Shown in pieces: positions 15,000 to 24,636 of a stretch of DNA of 64,000 nucleotides. The notes beneath the pieces were generated by a model. It had not been told where the DNA came from. It worked only from the letters and a program-made list of their open reading frames with translations, and did no database searches. Numbering within the stretch: position 1 is the first letter of the stretch; every line of letters begins with the position of its first letter. This DNA is from Donghicola sp041224595 (GTDB taxonomy: Bacteria > Pseudomonadota > Alphaproteobacteria > Rhodobacterales > Rhodobacteraceae): positions 1 through 64,000 of the forward strand of contig NZ_JBGFGN010000162.1 in assembly GCF_041224595.1 (NCBI RefSeq), in the 5' to 3' direction. The position numbers and the translations under genes are program-made.

Positions 15000-15138
15000 C
15001 TCTATGGGGAATCGCGCCTTTGGCTGATTCCCTCCCGCACATTGAATTCAGCGTGCGCCCGGCGGCAATTCTGCCTCGGGCTTCCGTTGTGAAAAAAGGT
15101 TCTGGTGCTACGGAACCGCAACGAAAAGGAAGATTAAC
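15000..15138 (+). promoter_or_regulatory. rpsM leader with two small hairpins
   Basis: A long leader follows the candidate promoter. CCCGGCGGCA/TGCCTCGGG (15058-15080) and GGTTC/GAACC (15098-15117) can fold. An S13 or S11 autoregulatory leader is possible; no known family is recognised. Confidence 0.3.
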
Positions 15139-15507
15139 GTGGCTCGTATTGCCGGCGTAAACATCCCGACCAACAAGCGAGTGCCGATCGCACTCACCTA
15201 CATCACTGGCATCGGTTCGACTTCGGCCGAAGCTATCTGTGAAGCTGTGAACATCGAACGTTCGCGTCGCGTCAATGAACTTTCGGATGCCGAAGTTCTG
15301 GCGATCCGCGAGCACATCGACGCAAACTACACCGTTGAAGGTGACCTGCGCCGTGAAGTTCAGATGAACATCAAGCGCCTGATGGACCTCGGCTGCTACC
15401 GTGGCCTCCGTCACCGCCGTAACCTGCCCGTTCGCGGTCAGCGTACCCACACCAACGCTCGCACCCGCAAAGGCCCCGCAAAGGCCATCGCTGGTAAGAA
15501 GAAGTAA
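15139..15507 (+). CDS. rpsM: 30S ribosomal protein S13
   Basis: S13 (122 aa) sits on the 30S head, contacting the P-site tRNA and L5. MARIAGVNIPTNKRVPIALTYITGIG and the tail LPVRGQRTHTNARTRKGPAKAIAGKKK are diagnostic. GGAAG precedes the ATG at 15139. It starts the alpha-operon block together with rpsK. Confidence 0.98.
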   Translation: MARIAGVNIPTNKRVPIALTYITGIGSTSAEAICEAVNIERSRRVNELSDAEVLAIREHIDANYTVEGDLRREVQMNIKRLMDLGCYRGLRHRRNLPVRGQRTHTNARTRKGPAKAIAGKKK

Positions 15508-15522
15508 GGGGAGCACTGACCA

Positions 15523-15912
15523 ATGGCACGTGATAAGCGTCAAACCAAGCGCAAGGTTTCCAAGAATATCGCCACCGGCGTTGCGCATGTGAACAGCTCG
15601 TTCAACAACACCAAGATCCTGATCTCGGACGTCCAGGGCAACGCGATTGCATGGTCGTCGGCAGGCACGATGGGCTTCAAGGGTTCGCGTAAGTCGACTC
15701 CCTATGCTGCTCAGATGGCTGCTGAAGATGCAGGCCGCAAGGCTCAGGACCACGGCATGAAATCGCTCGAAGTTGAAGTTCAGGGCCCCGGCTCTGGTCG
15801 TGAAAGCGCACTGCGCGCTCTGGCGGCTATCGGCTTCAACATCACCTCGATCCGTGACGTGACCCCGATCGCCCACAACGGCTGCCGCCCGCCCAAGCGT
15901 CGTCGCGTCTGA
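15523..15912 (+). CDS. rpsK: 30S ribosomal protein S11
   Basis: S11 (129 aa) lines the mRNA exit and platform. VSKNIATGVAHVNSSFNNT and the end FNITSIRDVTPIAHNGCRPPKRRRV are standard; the NG site is the isoAsp-prone loop known in S11. In many bacteria rpsD follows; here rpoA comes next, as in alphaproteobacteria. Confidence 0.98.
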   Translation: MARDKRQTKRKVSKNIATGVAHVNSSFNNTKILISDVQGNAIAWSSAGTMGFKGSRKSTPYAAQMAAEDAGRKAQDHGMKSLEVEVQGPGSGRESALRALAAIGFNITSIRDVTPIAHNGCRPPKRRRV

Positions 15913-15931
15913 TCTATATTACTATTTCGAG

Positions 15932-15959
15932 GGCCGCGCAGACTGTGCGGCCTTCGTTT
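15932..15959 (+). terminator. Hairpin between rpsK and rpoA
   Basis: GGCCGC (15932-15937) pairs with GCGGCC (15947-15952), extended by two inner pairs, followed by TTCGTTTC. It is probably a partial terminator or attenuator lowering rpoA relative to rpsK. Confidence 0.55.
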
Positions 15960-16024
15960 CGCCATCTGAAACCTCGGGAGTCTGGTCCTTTGGACATGGG
16001 GACTAGGCAAGAATGGAGGGCCGC

Positions 16025-17041
16025 ATGATCCATAAGAATTGGGCCGAGCTGATCAAGCCGACACAGCTAGAGGTAAAGCCGGGCAATGATCCCGCGCGCA
16101 AGGCGACCGTGGTTGCCGAACCTCTGGAGCGTGGCTTTGGTCTGACGCTCGGTAACGCGCTGCGCCGCGTTCTGCTGTCGTCGCTGCAAGGCGCAGCGAT
16201 CACCAGCGTTCAGATTGACAACGTTCTGCACGAGTTCTCGAGCGTCACCGGTGTACGCGAAGACGTCACCGACATCGTTCTGAACCTCAAGGGCGTGTCT
16301 CTGAAAATGGAAGTCGAAGGGCCCAAGCGCCTGTCGATCAATGCCAAAGGCCCGGGCGTCGTCACCGCAGGTGACATCGCAGAGACTGCAGGTATCGAAG
16401 TTCTGAACCGTGATCACGTGATCTGCCACCTCGACGATGGTGCCGATCTGTTCATGGAACTGACCGTCAACACCGGCAAAGGCTATGTTGCAGCAGACAA
16501 GAACCGTCCCGAAGATGCGCCCATCGGCCTGATCCCGATCGACGCGATCTACTCGCCGGTCAAGCGCGTCAGCTATGATGTTCAGCCCACTCGTGAAGGC
16601 CAGGTTCTGGACTACGACAAGCTGACCATGAAGATTGAAACCGACGGTTCGATCACGCCCGAAGATGCCGTTGCTTACGCAGCGCGTATCGTTCAGGACC
16701 AGCTGTCGATCTTCGTCAACTTCGACGAGCCCGAGTCGGCAAACCGTCAGGACGAGGACGAAGGTCTCGAGTTCAACCCGCTTCTTCTCAAGAAAGTGGA
16801 CGAGCTGGAACTGTCTGTCCGTTCGGCAAACTGCCTCAAGAACGACAACATCGTCTACATCGGCGATCTCATCCAGAAGACCGAAGCAGAAATGCTGCGC
16901 ACACCGAACTTCGGCCGCAAGTCTCTCAACGAGATCAAAGAAGTGCTGTCGGGCATGGGTCTGCACCTTGGCATGGACGTCGAGGACTGGCCGCCGGACA
17001 ACATCGAAGAGCTGGCCAAGAAGTTCGAAGACCAGTTCTAA
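16025..17041 (+). CDS. rpoA: RNA polymerase alpha subunit
   Basis: RpoA (338 aa) nucleates polymerase assembly through its N-terminal domain (GFGLTLGNALRRVLLSSLQG) and contacts UP elements and activators through its C-terminal domain (SVRSANCLKNDNIVYIGDL, TPNFGRKSLNEIKEVL). The start MIHKNWAELIKP at 16025 is preferred: GGAGGG lies just before it and it is the usual alphaproteobacterial start. An ATG at 16013 would add four residues. Confidence 0.97.
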   Translation: MIHKNWAELIKPTQLEVKPGNDPARKATVVAEPLERGFGLTLGNALRRVLLSSLQGAAITSVQIDNVLHEFSSVTGVREDVTDIVLNLKGVSLKMEVEGPKRLSINAKGPGVVTAGDIAETAGIEVLNRDHVICHLDDGADLFMELTVNTGKGYVAADKNRPEDAPIGLIPIDAIYSPVKRVSYDVQPTREGQVLDYDKLTMKIETDGSITPEDAVAYAARIVQDQLSIFVNFDEPESANRQDEDEGLEFNPLLLKKVDELELSVRSANCLKNDNIVYIGDLIQKTEAEMLRTPNFGRKSLNEIKEVLSGMGLHLGMDVEDWPPDNIEELAKKFEDQF

Positions 17042-17203
17042 TCAGTTTTATGGCGGGCGCTACGTATGTACGCCCGCCATACGCTTGCCATACGGGAAAC
17101 ATACCTGTAATTGGCGGCACACTCGGGCAGAATCGCCCCAAGGAGCGCGGTTGACACGCATCAATCGCCAGACAAAGCAAAACCAGATCTTAGGAGACTT
17201 CAA

Positions 17204-17620
17204 ATGCGTCACGCACGTGGTTACCGCCGCCTGAACCGTACTCACGAACACCGTAAAGCGCTGTTCGCAAACATGGCTGGCTCGCTCATCGAGCACGAGC
17301 AGATCAAGACCACTCTGCCCAAAGCCAAAGAACTGCGCCCCATCATCGAAAAGATGATCACCCTTGCAAAGCGCGGCGACCTGCACGCACGCCGTCAGGC
17401 AGCTTCGCGCCTGAAGCAGGACCAGTACGTCGAGAAACTGTTCGCAGTTCTGGGCCCCCGCTACGCAGAGCGTCAGGGTGGCTACGTTCGCATCCTGAAA
17501 GCCGGCTTCCGCTATGGTGACATGGCGCCCATGGCGATCATCGAATTCGTCGACCGTGACGTCGCAGCCAAAGGCGCTGCTGACAAAGCACGCATCGAAG
17601 AAGTTGCTGTAGAAGACTAA
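17204..17620 (+). CDS. rplQ: 50S ribosomal protein L17
   Basis: L17 (138 aa) lies near the tunnel exit. MRHARGYRRLNRTHEHRKALFANMAGSLIEHEQIKTT is the family signature. The start at 17204 follows TAGGAGA; longer upstream frames run into noncoding leader. It ends the ribosomal cluster and is followed by a terminator. Confidence 0.97.
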   Translation: MRHARGYRRLNRTHEHRKALFANMAGSLIEHEQIKTTLPKAKELRPIIEKMITLAKRGDLHARRQAASRLKQDQYVEKLFAVLGPRYAERQGGYVRILKAGFRYGDMAPMAIIEFVDRDVAAKGAADKARIEEVAVED

Positions 17621-17649
17621 GTCTTCCGGCGCTTCGCCAAGAATTGCAG

Positions 17650-17680
17650 GACCCTCGCCAGTGGCGGGGGTCTTTGCTTT
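17650..17680 (+). terminator. Terminator after rplQ
   Basis: GACCCTCGCC (17650-17659) pairs with GGCGGGGGTC (17663-17672), one G-U, followed by a T-rich tail. It ends the ribosomal supercluster. Confidence 0.8.
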
Positions 17681-17751
17681 TGCGGGCATGGGTTGCGCAA
17701 TCGGGCGTGGCTACGCATATCAGGGGCCAGACAAGCTTAAGAGGTGCCCAA

Positions 17752-19140
<1,389 letters not shown>

Positions 19141-19143
19141 CCC

Positions 19144-20451
19144 ATGGATTTATTCGACTCGTCTCCACTGGCCGAAGAAAAGGCCCATCGCCCGCTGGCC
19201 GACCGCCTGCGCCCTCAGAAACTGTCCGAGGTGATCGGGCAGGACCATTTGCTGGGGCCGGATGGGCCTTTGGGCGCGATGCTGGCGGCGGGGTCTTTGG
19301 GCTCGCTTATCCTGTGGGGGCCGCCGGGGGTGGGCAAGACCACGATTGCGCGCCTTCTGGCGGATGAAACCGATCTGGAGTTCGTGCAGATCAGTGCGAT
19401 TTTCAGTGGCGTGGCCGATCTGAAAAAGGTGTTCGAGGCCGCGAAAATGCGCCGCCGTGCAGGGCAGGGGACCTTGCTGTTCGTTGACGAAATCCACCGC
19501 TTTAACAAAGCGCAGCAGGACAGCTTTTTGCCGCATATGGAGGACGGGACGATCTTGCTGGTCGGCGCGACCACCGAAAACCCCAGCTTCGCCCTGAACG
19601 CCGCTGTGCTGAGCCGAGCGCAGGTGTTGGTGCTAGAGCGGCTCGAGGTCGACAGTATGAAGCTGCTCTCCACCCGCGCTGAAGAGGAAATGGGGCGGGA
19701 CCTGCCGCTTGATCCTGATGCCCGCCAACAGTTGATGGACATGGCTGACGGGGACGGCCGCGCCATGTTGAACCTGATCGAACAGGTCGCTGCGTGGAAG
19801 GTCGATACCCCCCTAACCGCCGAGCAGATGGGCAAGCGTCTGATGCGGCGGGCGACCCAATACGACAAGTCCGGCGACCAGCACTACAACCTGATTTCAG
19901 CGCTGCACAAATCGATCCGCGGCAGCGATCCAGATGCGGCGATGTACTGGTTTGCGCGGATGCTAGAGGGGGGCGAAGACCCCCGTTATCTGGCGCGTCG
20001 CCTGACCCGCATGGCGGTCGAGGATATTGCCTTGGCCGACCCTCAGGCCATGACCATCTGCCTTCATGCATGGGAGGCGTACGAACGCCTTGGCAGTCCC
20101 GAGGGCGAGCTTGCCTTGGCCGAGGCTGTGGCCTATCTGGCGCTGGCCCCGAAATCGAACGCCAGCTACGTGGCTTATAAGGCTGCGCGCAAACTGGCGA
20201 AGTCCACGGGCAGTGCTCCACCCCCGAAACACATTCTGAATGCCCCGACATCCCTGATGGAGGACATCGGATACGGGGCCGGCTACCAGTACGACCACGA
20301 TGCCGAAGACGGGTTTTCAGGGCAAAATTACTTTCCTGACGGGGTCGAACGCCCCGATTTCTACCAGCCTGTAGAACGCGGCTTTGAGCGCGACCTGAAA
20401 AAGCGTAAAGATTACTTCGCAAAACTCAGAGCGAAACGTCAGGGCGGTTGA
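19144..20451 (+). CDS. rarA: Replication-associated recombination protein A (MgsA/RarA AAA ATPase)
   Basis: A 435-aa clamp-loader-like AAA+ ATPase acting at stalled replication forks. The Walker A GPPGVGKTT (59-67) and Walker B LLFVDEIHRF (111-120) are present, and the region MRRATQYDKSGDQHYNLISALHKSIRGSDPDAA is strongly diagnostic of RarA. It lies 3 bases after the Deg protease gene and probably shares its transcript. Confidence 0.95.
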   Translation: MDLFDSSPLAEEKAHRPLADRLRPQKLSEVIGQDHLLGPDGPLGAMLAAGSLGSLILWGPPGVGKTTIARLLADETDLEFVQISAIFSGVADLKKVFEAAKMRRRAGQGTLLFVDEIHRFNKAQQDSFLPHMEDGTILLVGATTENPSFALNAAVLSRAQVLVLERLEVDSMKLLSTRAEEEMGRDLPLDPDARQQLMDMADGDGRAMLNLIEQVAAWKVDTPLTAEQMGKRLMRRATQYDKSGDQHYNLISALHKSIRGSDPDAAMYWFARMLEGGEDPRYLARRLTRMAVEDIALADPQAMTICLHAWEAYERLGSPEGELALAEAVAYLALAPKSNASYVAYKAARKLAKSTGSAPPPKHILNAPTSLMEDIGYGAGYQYDHDAEDGFSGQNYFPDGVERPDFYQPVERGFERDLKKRKDYFAKLRAKRQGG

Positions 20452-20482
20452 CTCCGGCGGGGCAAAGCGAAAGACAGCGCCC

Positions 20483-20860
20483 ATGATCCTAACTGTACTT
20501 CAAGTCGCCCTTGGTGGCGCGATCGGGGCGTCGCTCCGGTATTTGACGAATGTGGGCGTGATGCGTCTGGTGGGGCCTGGGTTCCCATGGGGCACGGTGG
20601 TGGCTAACGTGGTCGGTAGCTTTGCCATGGGCGTGCTTGTCGTGCTGCTGGCAAACACAGGCTACAACAAGTTTGCGCCGGTTCTGATGACCGGCTTGCT
20701 TGGCGGGTTTACCACATTCTCGGCCTTTTCGCTGGATGCGGTGACGTTGTTTGAACGCGGCGCAATCTTGCCGGCGGCATCCTATATCTTGGTGACAGTT
20801 GTGGTGTCGATCATTGCCCTGACGATGGGGCTGCTATTTGCACGGGGAATGGTGTCATGA
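20483..20860 (+). CDS. crcB: Fluoride channel CrcB/Fluc
   Basis: CrcB (125 aa) is a four-TM dual-topology fluoride exporter. GGAIGASLRY, the Asn-containing ANVVGSF (residues 41-47) and GGFTTFSAFSLD (74-85) are the canonical motifs. No fluoride riboswitch-like structure is seen upstream. Its TGA overlaps the next gene's ATG by 4 bases. Confidence 0.95.
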   Translation: MILTVLQVALGGAIGASLRYLTNVGVMRLVGPGFPWGTVVANVVGSFAMGVLVVLLANTGYNKFAPVLMTGLLGGFTTFSAFSLDAVTLFERGAILPAASYILVTVVVSIIALTMGLLFARGMVS

Positions 20861-21900
20861 GCGGTGTACAAACAGTTCAGGTCGAAAAGGGCGAGGGCGA
20901 TCAGCGGCTGGATCGTTGGTTCAAGCGTCGGTTCCCCCATATTGCGCAGGGCCGCATCGAAAAGATGTGCCGCAAGGGAGAGATCCGCGTCGATGGTGGC
21001 CGCGTCAAGCCTGCGACCCGTCTGGAAGAGGGGCAACAAGTTCGTGTGCCGCCTCTGCCCAAACCGGGCGAAGTGAGCAGCGCGCCCAAGCCCAAGGTTT
21101 CGGACAAGGACACGGACCTAATCCAGTCCTGCGTGATCTACCGCGACGACCACATCATTGCCTTGAACAAGCCCGCCGGCCTGCCCGTCCAAGGCGGCAG
21201 CAAGCAAACCCGCCACGTGGATGGATTGGCCGAGGCGCTGAAGTTCGGATACGAGGAAAAGCCTCGTCTGGTGCACCGTCTGGACAAGGATACCTCTGGT
21301 GTTCTGATCATGGCGCGCACGCGTCAGATCGCGGCGGGCCTGACCAGTGCGTTCCGCGCTCGTGAAACCCGCAAGATTTACTGGGCCATTGTCGCGGGCG
21401 TGCCGCACCCGCGGATGGGCTCGGTCCGCTATGGTCTGGTCAAAGCCCCCGGCCACGGCAAGGACGGTGAGGGTGAAAAAATGCTCTGCGTCCACCCCAA
21501 AGAGATTGATAACGTCGAAGGCGCTAAGCGCGCTCTGACCGACTACGCTGTGATGACCACGCTGGGTCAACGGGCGTCGTGGGTGGCTCTGGTGCCAGTG
21601 ACGGGCCGAACCCACCAGTTGCGCGCACACATGGCCGAAATGGGCCATCCGATTATCGGGGACGGCAAATATGGTGGCTCGGGGCAAGAGAACCTTGGTG
21701 ACGGCTGGGGGGCGCAGTTGGGCGGCGAGATCAGCCGTAAATTGCACCTGCATGCGCGGTCTTTGACCCTGACGCACCCTGCCACTGGAAAGCGACTGAG
21801 CCTGATGGCCGAACTGCCCGACCACATGTCTCGCACGTGGGATTACGTCGGTTGGGACATCCGCGATGTTCCCGAGGATCCGTTCGAGGATCTGGAATGA
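20857..21900 (+). CDS. rluC: RluA-family 23S rRNA pseudouridine synthase (RluC-like)
   Basis: A 347-aa pseudouridine synthase with an N-terminal S4 RNA-binding domain (about 14-62) and a catalytic domain containing HRLDKDTSG (Asp143 nucleophile) and PVTGRTHQLRAH. S4 plus length favour RluC (23S U955/2504/2580 in E. coli) over RluA, but exact targets cannot be read from sequence. It overlaps crcB and the HAD gene by 4 bases each. Confidence 0.9.
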   Translation: MSGVQTVQVEKGEGDQRLDRWFKRRFPHIAQGRIEKMCRKGEIRVDGGRVKPATRLEEGQQVRVPPLPKPGEVSSAPKPKVSDKDTDLIQSCVIYRDDHIIALNKPAGLPVQGGSKQTRHVDGLAEALKFGYEEKPRLVHRLDKDTSGVLIMARTRQIAAGLTSAFRARETRKIYWAIVAGVPHPRMGSVRYGLVKAPGHGKDGEGEKMLCVHPKEIDNVEGAKRALTDYAVMTTLGQRASWVALVPVTGRTHQLRAHMAEMGHPIIGDGKYGGSGQENLGDGWGAQLGGEISRKLHLHARSLTLTHPATGKRLSLMAELPDHMSRTWDYVGWDIRDVPEDPFEDLE

Positions 21901-22571
21901 CCCTAGGCCCCCTGCGTCTAATCATCTTTGACGTGGACGGCACGCTCGTGGACAGTCAGGCTGATATTCTGGCGTCCATGGCGGCAGGCTTTGCGGCGGG
22001 TGATGTGCCCGTGCCAGAGCGCGCTGCGATCCTGTCGATCGTCGGCATGTCGCTGGAAAAGGCGATTCCCGTGCTGGCCCCAGATGCCTCTGCGGCGACC
22101 CACGCGGTCATCGTGGATGGTTACAAGAGCGCCTACCAACGCCTGCGTGCTGAAAAGGGCGCGGCGTCCAGCCCCTTTTATCCCGGCGTGCGCGACACGT
22201 TGGAGCACCTGTTCAATGTCCCTGAATATCTGGTGGGTGTCGCTACGGGCAAATCGCGCCGCGGCCTAACGGCTTTGCTCGACAGCCACGGACTGACCGG
22301 ACGCTTTGTGACCGAACAGGTCGCGGACTTTCATCCCTCCAAACCCCATCCGGCGATGATCCACGCGGCTCTGTCCGAAACAGGCGTTGAGCCCGAGAAT
22401 GCGGTGATGGTGGGGGACACGACCTTTGACATGGATATGGCGCGGGCCGCAGGCATCGGGACCATCGGAGTCAGTTGGGGCTATCATAGCCCTGACCGTT
22501 TGGGCGCCGATGTGACCCTGACGCAAATGAGCGATCTGCCTGCCGCGCTGAAAACGATCTGGAGAGACTGA
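21897..22571 (+). CDS. HAD-family hydrolase (phosphoglycolate-phosphatase-like)
   Basis: A 224-aa HAD-IA phosphatase. Motif I is FDVDGTLVDS with Asp12 and Asp14; motif II GVATGKS; motif III Lys149; motif IV MVGDTTFDMDMA (Asp174, Asp178). The closest resemblance is to Gph-like enzymes, but substrate is uncertain. It is translationally coupled on both sides (overlaps with rluC and the ATP12 gene). Confidence 0.88.
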   Translation: MTLGPLRLIIFDVDGTLVDSQADILASMAAGFAAGDVPVPERAAILSIVGMSLEKAIPVLAPDASAATHAVIVDGYKSAYQRLRAEKGAASSPFYPGVRDTLEHLFNVPEYLVGVATGKSRRGLTALLDSHGLTGRFVTEQVADFHPSKPHPAMIHAALSETGVEPENAVMVGDTTFDMDMARAAGIGTIGVSWGYHSPDRLGADVTLTQMSDLPAALKTIWRD

Positions 22572-23275
22572 TGAGCGAGTGGAAAGCCAAACGCTTCTGG
22601 AAAGAAACCACCCACGAGGCCACCGAAGGCGGCTGGACGATCCGCTTGGACGGCCGGCCGGTCAAGACACCTGCCAAGATCGCTCTGGTCGTGCCGACCG
22701 AAGAATTGGCCCGCGAAATCGCCGCAGAATGGAACGCTCAGGAAGAGGTGATCCAGCCCCTGACCATGCCGTTTACGCGTTGCGCCAACGCCGCTATTGA
22801 CCGCGTAGCAACCCAGCGCGATGCCGTGGTCGAGATCATTGCGGCCTACGGCGAAACCGATCTGCTATGTTATCGGGCAGAACAACCTTACGAATTGATC
22901 GAACGGCAGGCGGCATCGTGGGATCCGCTACTCGAATGGTCAAAAAATGAGCTTTCTGCTGAGTTGACCGTGCATTCGGGGGTCATGTTTGGCAGCCAAC
23001 CCGAGGCAGCGCTTAAGACGCTTTTCGCACATGTAGATGAAATGAGCCCGTTTCAGTTGTCTGCGCTACATGATCTGGTGGCTATGTCAGGGTCCTTGGT
23101 TCTGGGCTTGGCGGTGGCCAAGGGCCGGGTTGATTCTGAAACGGCATGGGATATGTCGCGCATCGACGAAGAATGGCAGATTCAGCAGTGGGGCCGCGAC
23201 GAAGAAGCAGATGCCCTTGCGGCACAGAAGCGCGAAGAATTCCTGCGCGCTGAAAAACTATTTCGTATGGTGTAA
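22571..23275 (+). CDS. ATP12-family F1-ATPase assembly chaperone
   Basis: A 234-aa ATP12 homologue. In mitochondria ATP12 chaperones the F1 alpha subunit; alphaproteobacteria carry the ancestral version. The N-terminal KRFWKETTHEATEGGWTIRLDGRPVKTPAK and TMPFTRCANAAIDRV match the family. The presence of this gene supports alphaproteobacterial origin. It shares one base with the HAD gene. Confidence 0.92.
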   Translation: MSEWKAKRFWKETTHEATEGGWTIRLDGRPVKTPAKIALVVPTEELAREIAAEWNAQEEVIQPLTMPFTRCANAAIDRVATQRDAVVEIIAAYGETDLLCYRAEQPYELIERQAASWDPLLEWSKNELSAELTVHSGVMFGSQPEAALKTLFAHVDEMSPFQLSALHDLVAMSGSLVLGLAVAKGRVDSETAWDMSRIDEEWQIQQWGRDEEADALAAQKREEFLRAEKLFRMV

Positions 23276-23393
23276 GGCAAACGAAACAAAAGTGTCCCTG
23301 TCGGGCAATTGATCAAGGAATGTGCGAAAGCCCATGGGATTTCGTGATTGCGCCCTTGACGATTCCTGATGATCTCGGCCACTCTTTGTTCAT

Positions 23394-23411
23394 CGGGTCA
23401 AAAATGACCCG
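23394..23411. promoter_or_regulatory. Palindromic operator-like site upstream of aapJ
   Basis: CGGGTCA (23394-23400) and TGACCCG (23405-23411) form a perfect inverted repeat with a 4-bp AAAA spacer about 75 bases before the aapJ start. It could be a regulator site for the amino-acid transporter; the regulator is unknown. Confidence 0.4.
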
Positions 23412-23445
23412 GTACTTACCGATGGGCTGGGATGGCCCACTAGAA

Positions 23446-23462
23446 CCGCTGATCAACAGCGG
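23446..23462. promoter_or_regulatory. Second inverted repeat in the aapJ leader
   Basis: CCGCTG (23446-23451) and CAGCGG (23457-23462) flank ATCAA, ending 20 bases before the ATG. In RNA this would sit just ahead of the AGGAAGAGG ribosome site and could affect translation. Confidence 0.35.
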
Positions 23463-23482
23463 GCAATCAGGAAGAGGTAAAA

Positions 23483-24499
23483 ATGAAAAAATCCGTGTTT
23501 CTGGGTGCTCTGACCGTCGCTGGTCTGACCGCAGGCGCAGCAGCCGCAGCTACCCTTGATGATGTCAAGGCGCGTGGCACGCTGAACTGTGGCGTGACCA
23601 CCGGTCTCGTAGGCTTTGCAGCACCCGATGCGAACGGCGAATGGCAGGGCTTTGACGTCTCTGTTTGCCGCGCAGTTGCAGCTGCAGTGCTGGGTGACCC
23701 CACCGCTGTTGAATTCGTACCCACCACAGGTAAGACCCGTTTCACCGCGCTTGCGTCGGGTGAAATCGACCTGCTGGCACGTAACACCACTTGGACCTTC
23801 TCGCGCGACACAGACCTGAAGTTCGATTTCGTCGGTGTGAACTACTACGACGGTCAGGGCTTCATGGTTCCCAAGGCGCTGGGTGTCACCTCGGCCAAGG
23901 AACTGGACGGCGCGACTGTCTGCATTCAGACCGGTACCACAACCGAGCTGAACCTGGCGGACTTCTTCCGCACCAACAACATCGAATACACCCCCGTTCC
24001 GATCGAGACTAACGCAGAAGCACAGCCTCTGTACCTCGAAGGCGCGTGTGACGTGTACACCACCGACGCTTCGGGCCTGGCCGCGACTCGCGCCGCGTTC
24101 GAAAACCCCGGTGATCACGTGATCCTGCCCGAAATCATCTCCAAAGAGCCTCTGGGCCCGCTTGTCCGCCACGGCGACAACGACTGGGGTGATATCGCAA
24201 GCTGGACCCTGATGGCGCTGATCGCGGCCGAAGAGTACGGCATCACCTCGGCAAACATCGAAGAGATGTCGGCTGGCACCAACAACCCCGAAATCAACCG
24301 TATCCTGGGCACCGAAGGTGAACTGGGTGCGATGATCGGCCTGGACGCCGAGTGGGCCAAGCGCGCAATCGCAGCTGGCGGCAACTACGGTGAAATCTTT
24401 GCCAAGAACATCGGTGAAGAGACCCCCGTTGGCTTGGCACGTGGCCTGAACGCTCAGTGGACTGATGGTGGCCTGCTCTACGCACCGCCCTTCCGCTAA
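23483..24499 (+). CDS. aapJ: General L-amino-acid ABC transporter, periplasmic binding protein
   Basis: AapJ (338 aa) captures amino acids in the periplasm for the AapQMP importer. It has a Sec signal (MKKSVFLGALTVAGLTAGAAA, cleavage near residue 22) and conserved segments GTLNCGVTTGLVGFA and NTTWTFSRDTDLKFDF. It opens aapJQMP. A hairpin after its stop probably makes it the most abundant transcript of the operon. Confidence 0.95.
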   Translation: MKKSVFLGALTVAGLTAGAAAAATLDDVKARGTLNCGVTTGLVGFAAPDANGEWQGFDVSVCRAVAAAVLGDPTAVEFVPTTGKTRFTALASGEIDLLARNTTWTFSRDTDLKFDFVGVNYYDGQGFMVPKALGVTSAKELDGATVCIQTGTTTELNLADFFRTNNIEYTPVPIETNAEAQPLYLEGACDVYTTDASGLAATRAAFENPGDHVILPEIISKEPLGPLVRHGDNDWGDIASWTLMALIAAEEYGITSANIEEMSAGTNNPEINRILGTEGELGAMIGLDAEWAKRAIAAGGNYGEIFAKNIGEETPVGLARGLNAQWTDGGLLYAPPFR

Positions 24500-24517
24500 G
24501 ACCGACTAGACGGTTAC

Positions 24518-24547
24518 GGGGCGCGGTTGATCCGCGCCCCTTCTTCT
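24518..24547 (+). terminator. Hairpin between aapJ and aapQ
   Basis: GGGGCGCGG (24518-24526) pairs perfectly with CCGCGCCCC (24532-24540), loop TTGAT, then TTCTTCT. Such hairpins after binding-protein genes stabilise the upstream mRNA and cut read-through to the permease genes. Confidence 0.7.
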
Positions 24548-24636
24548 ATACCCCCATAACGATAATCAAAACACGACAGGACATGTGAAGGCTGCGGCCC
24601 TCGCAACCACCTTCTGTTACCTTCCGGGAAGCAAAT

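Noticed and set aside
20452..20482. Fluoride riboswitch upstream of crcB
   Set aside because: Only 31 bases lie between rarA and crcB, with no fold resembling the crcB motif.
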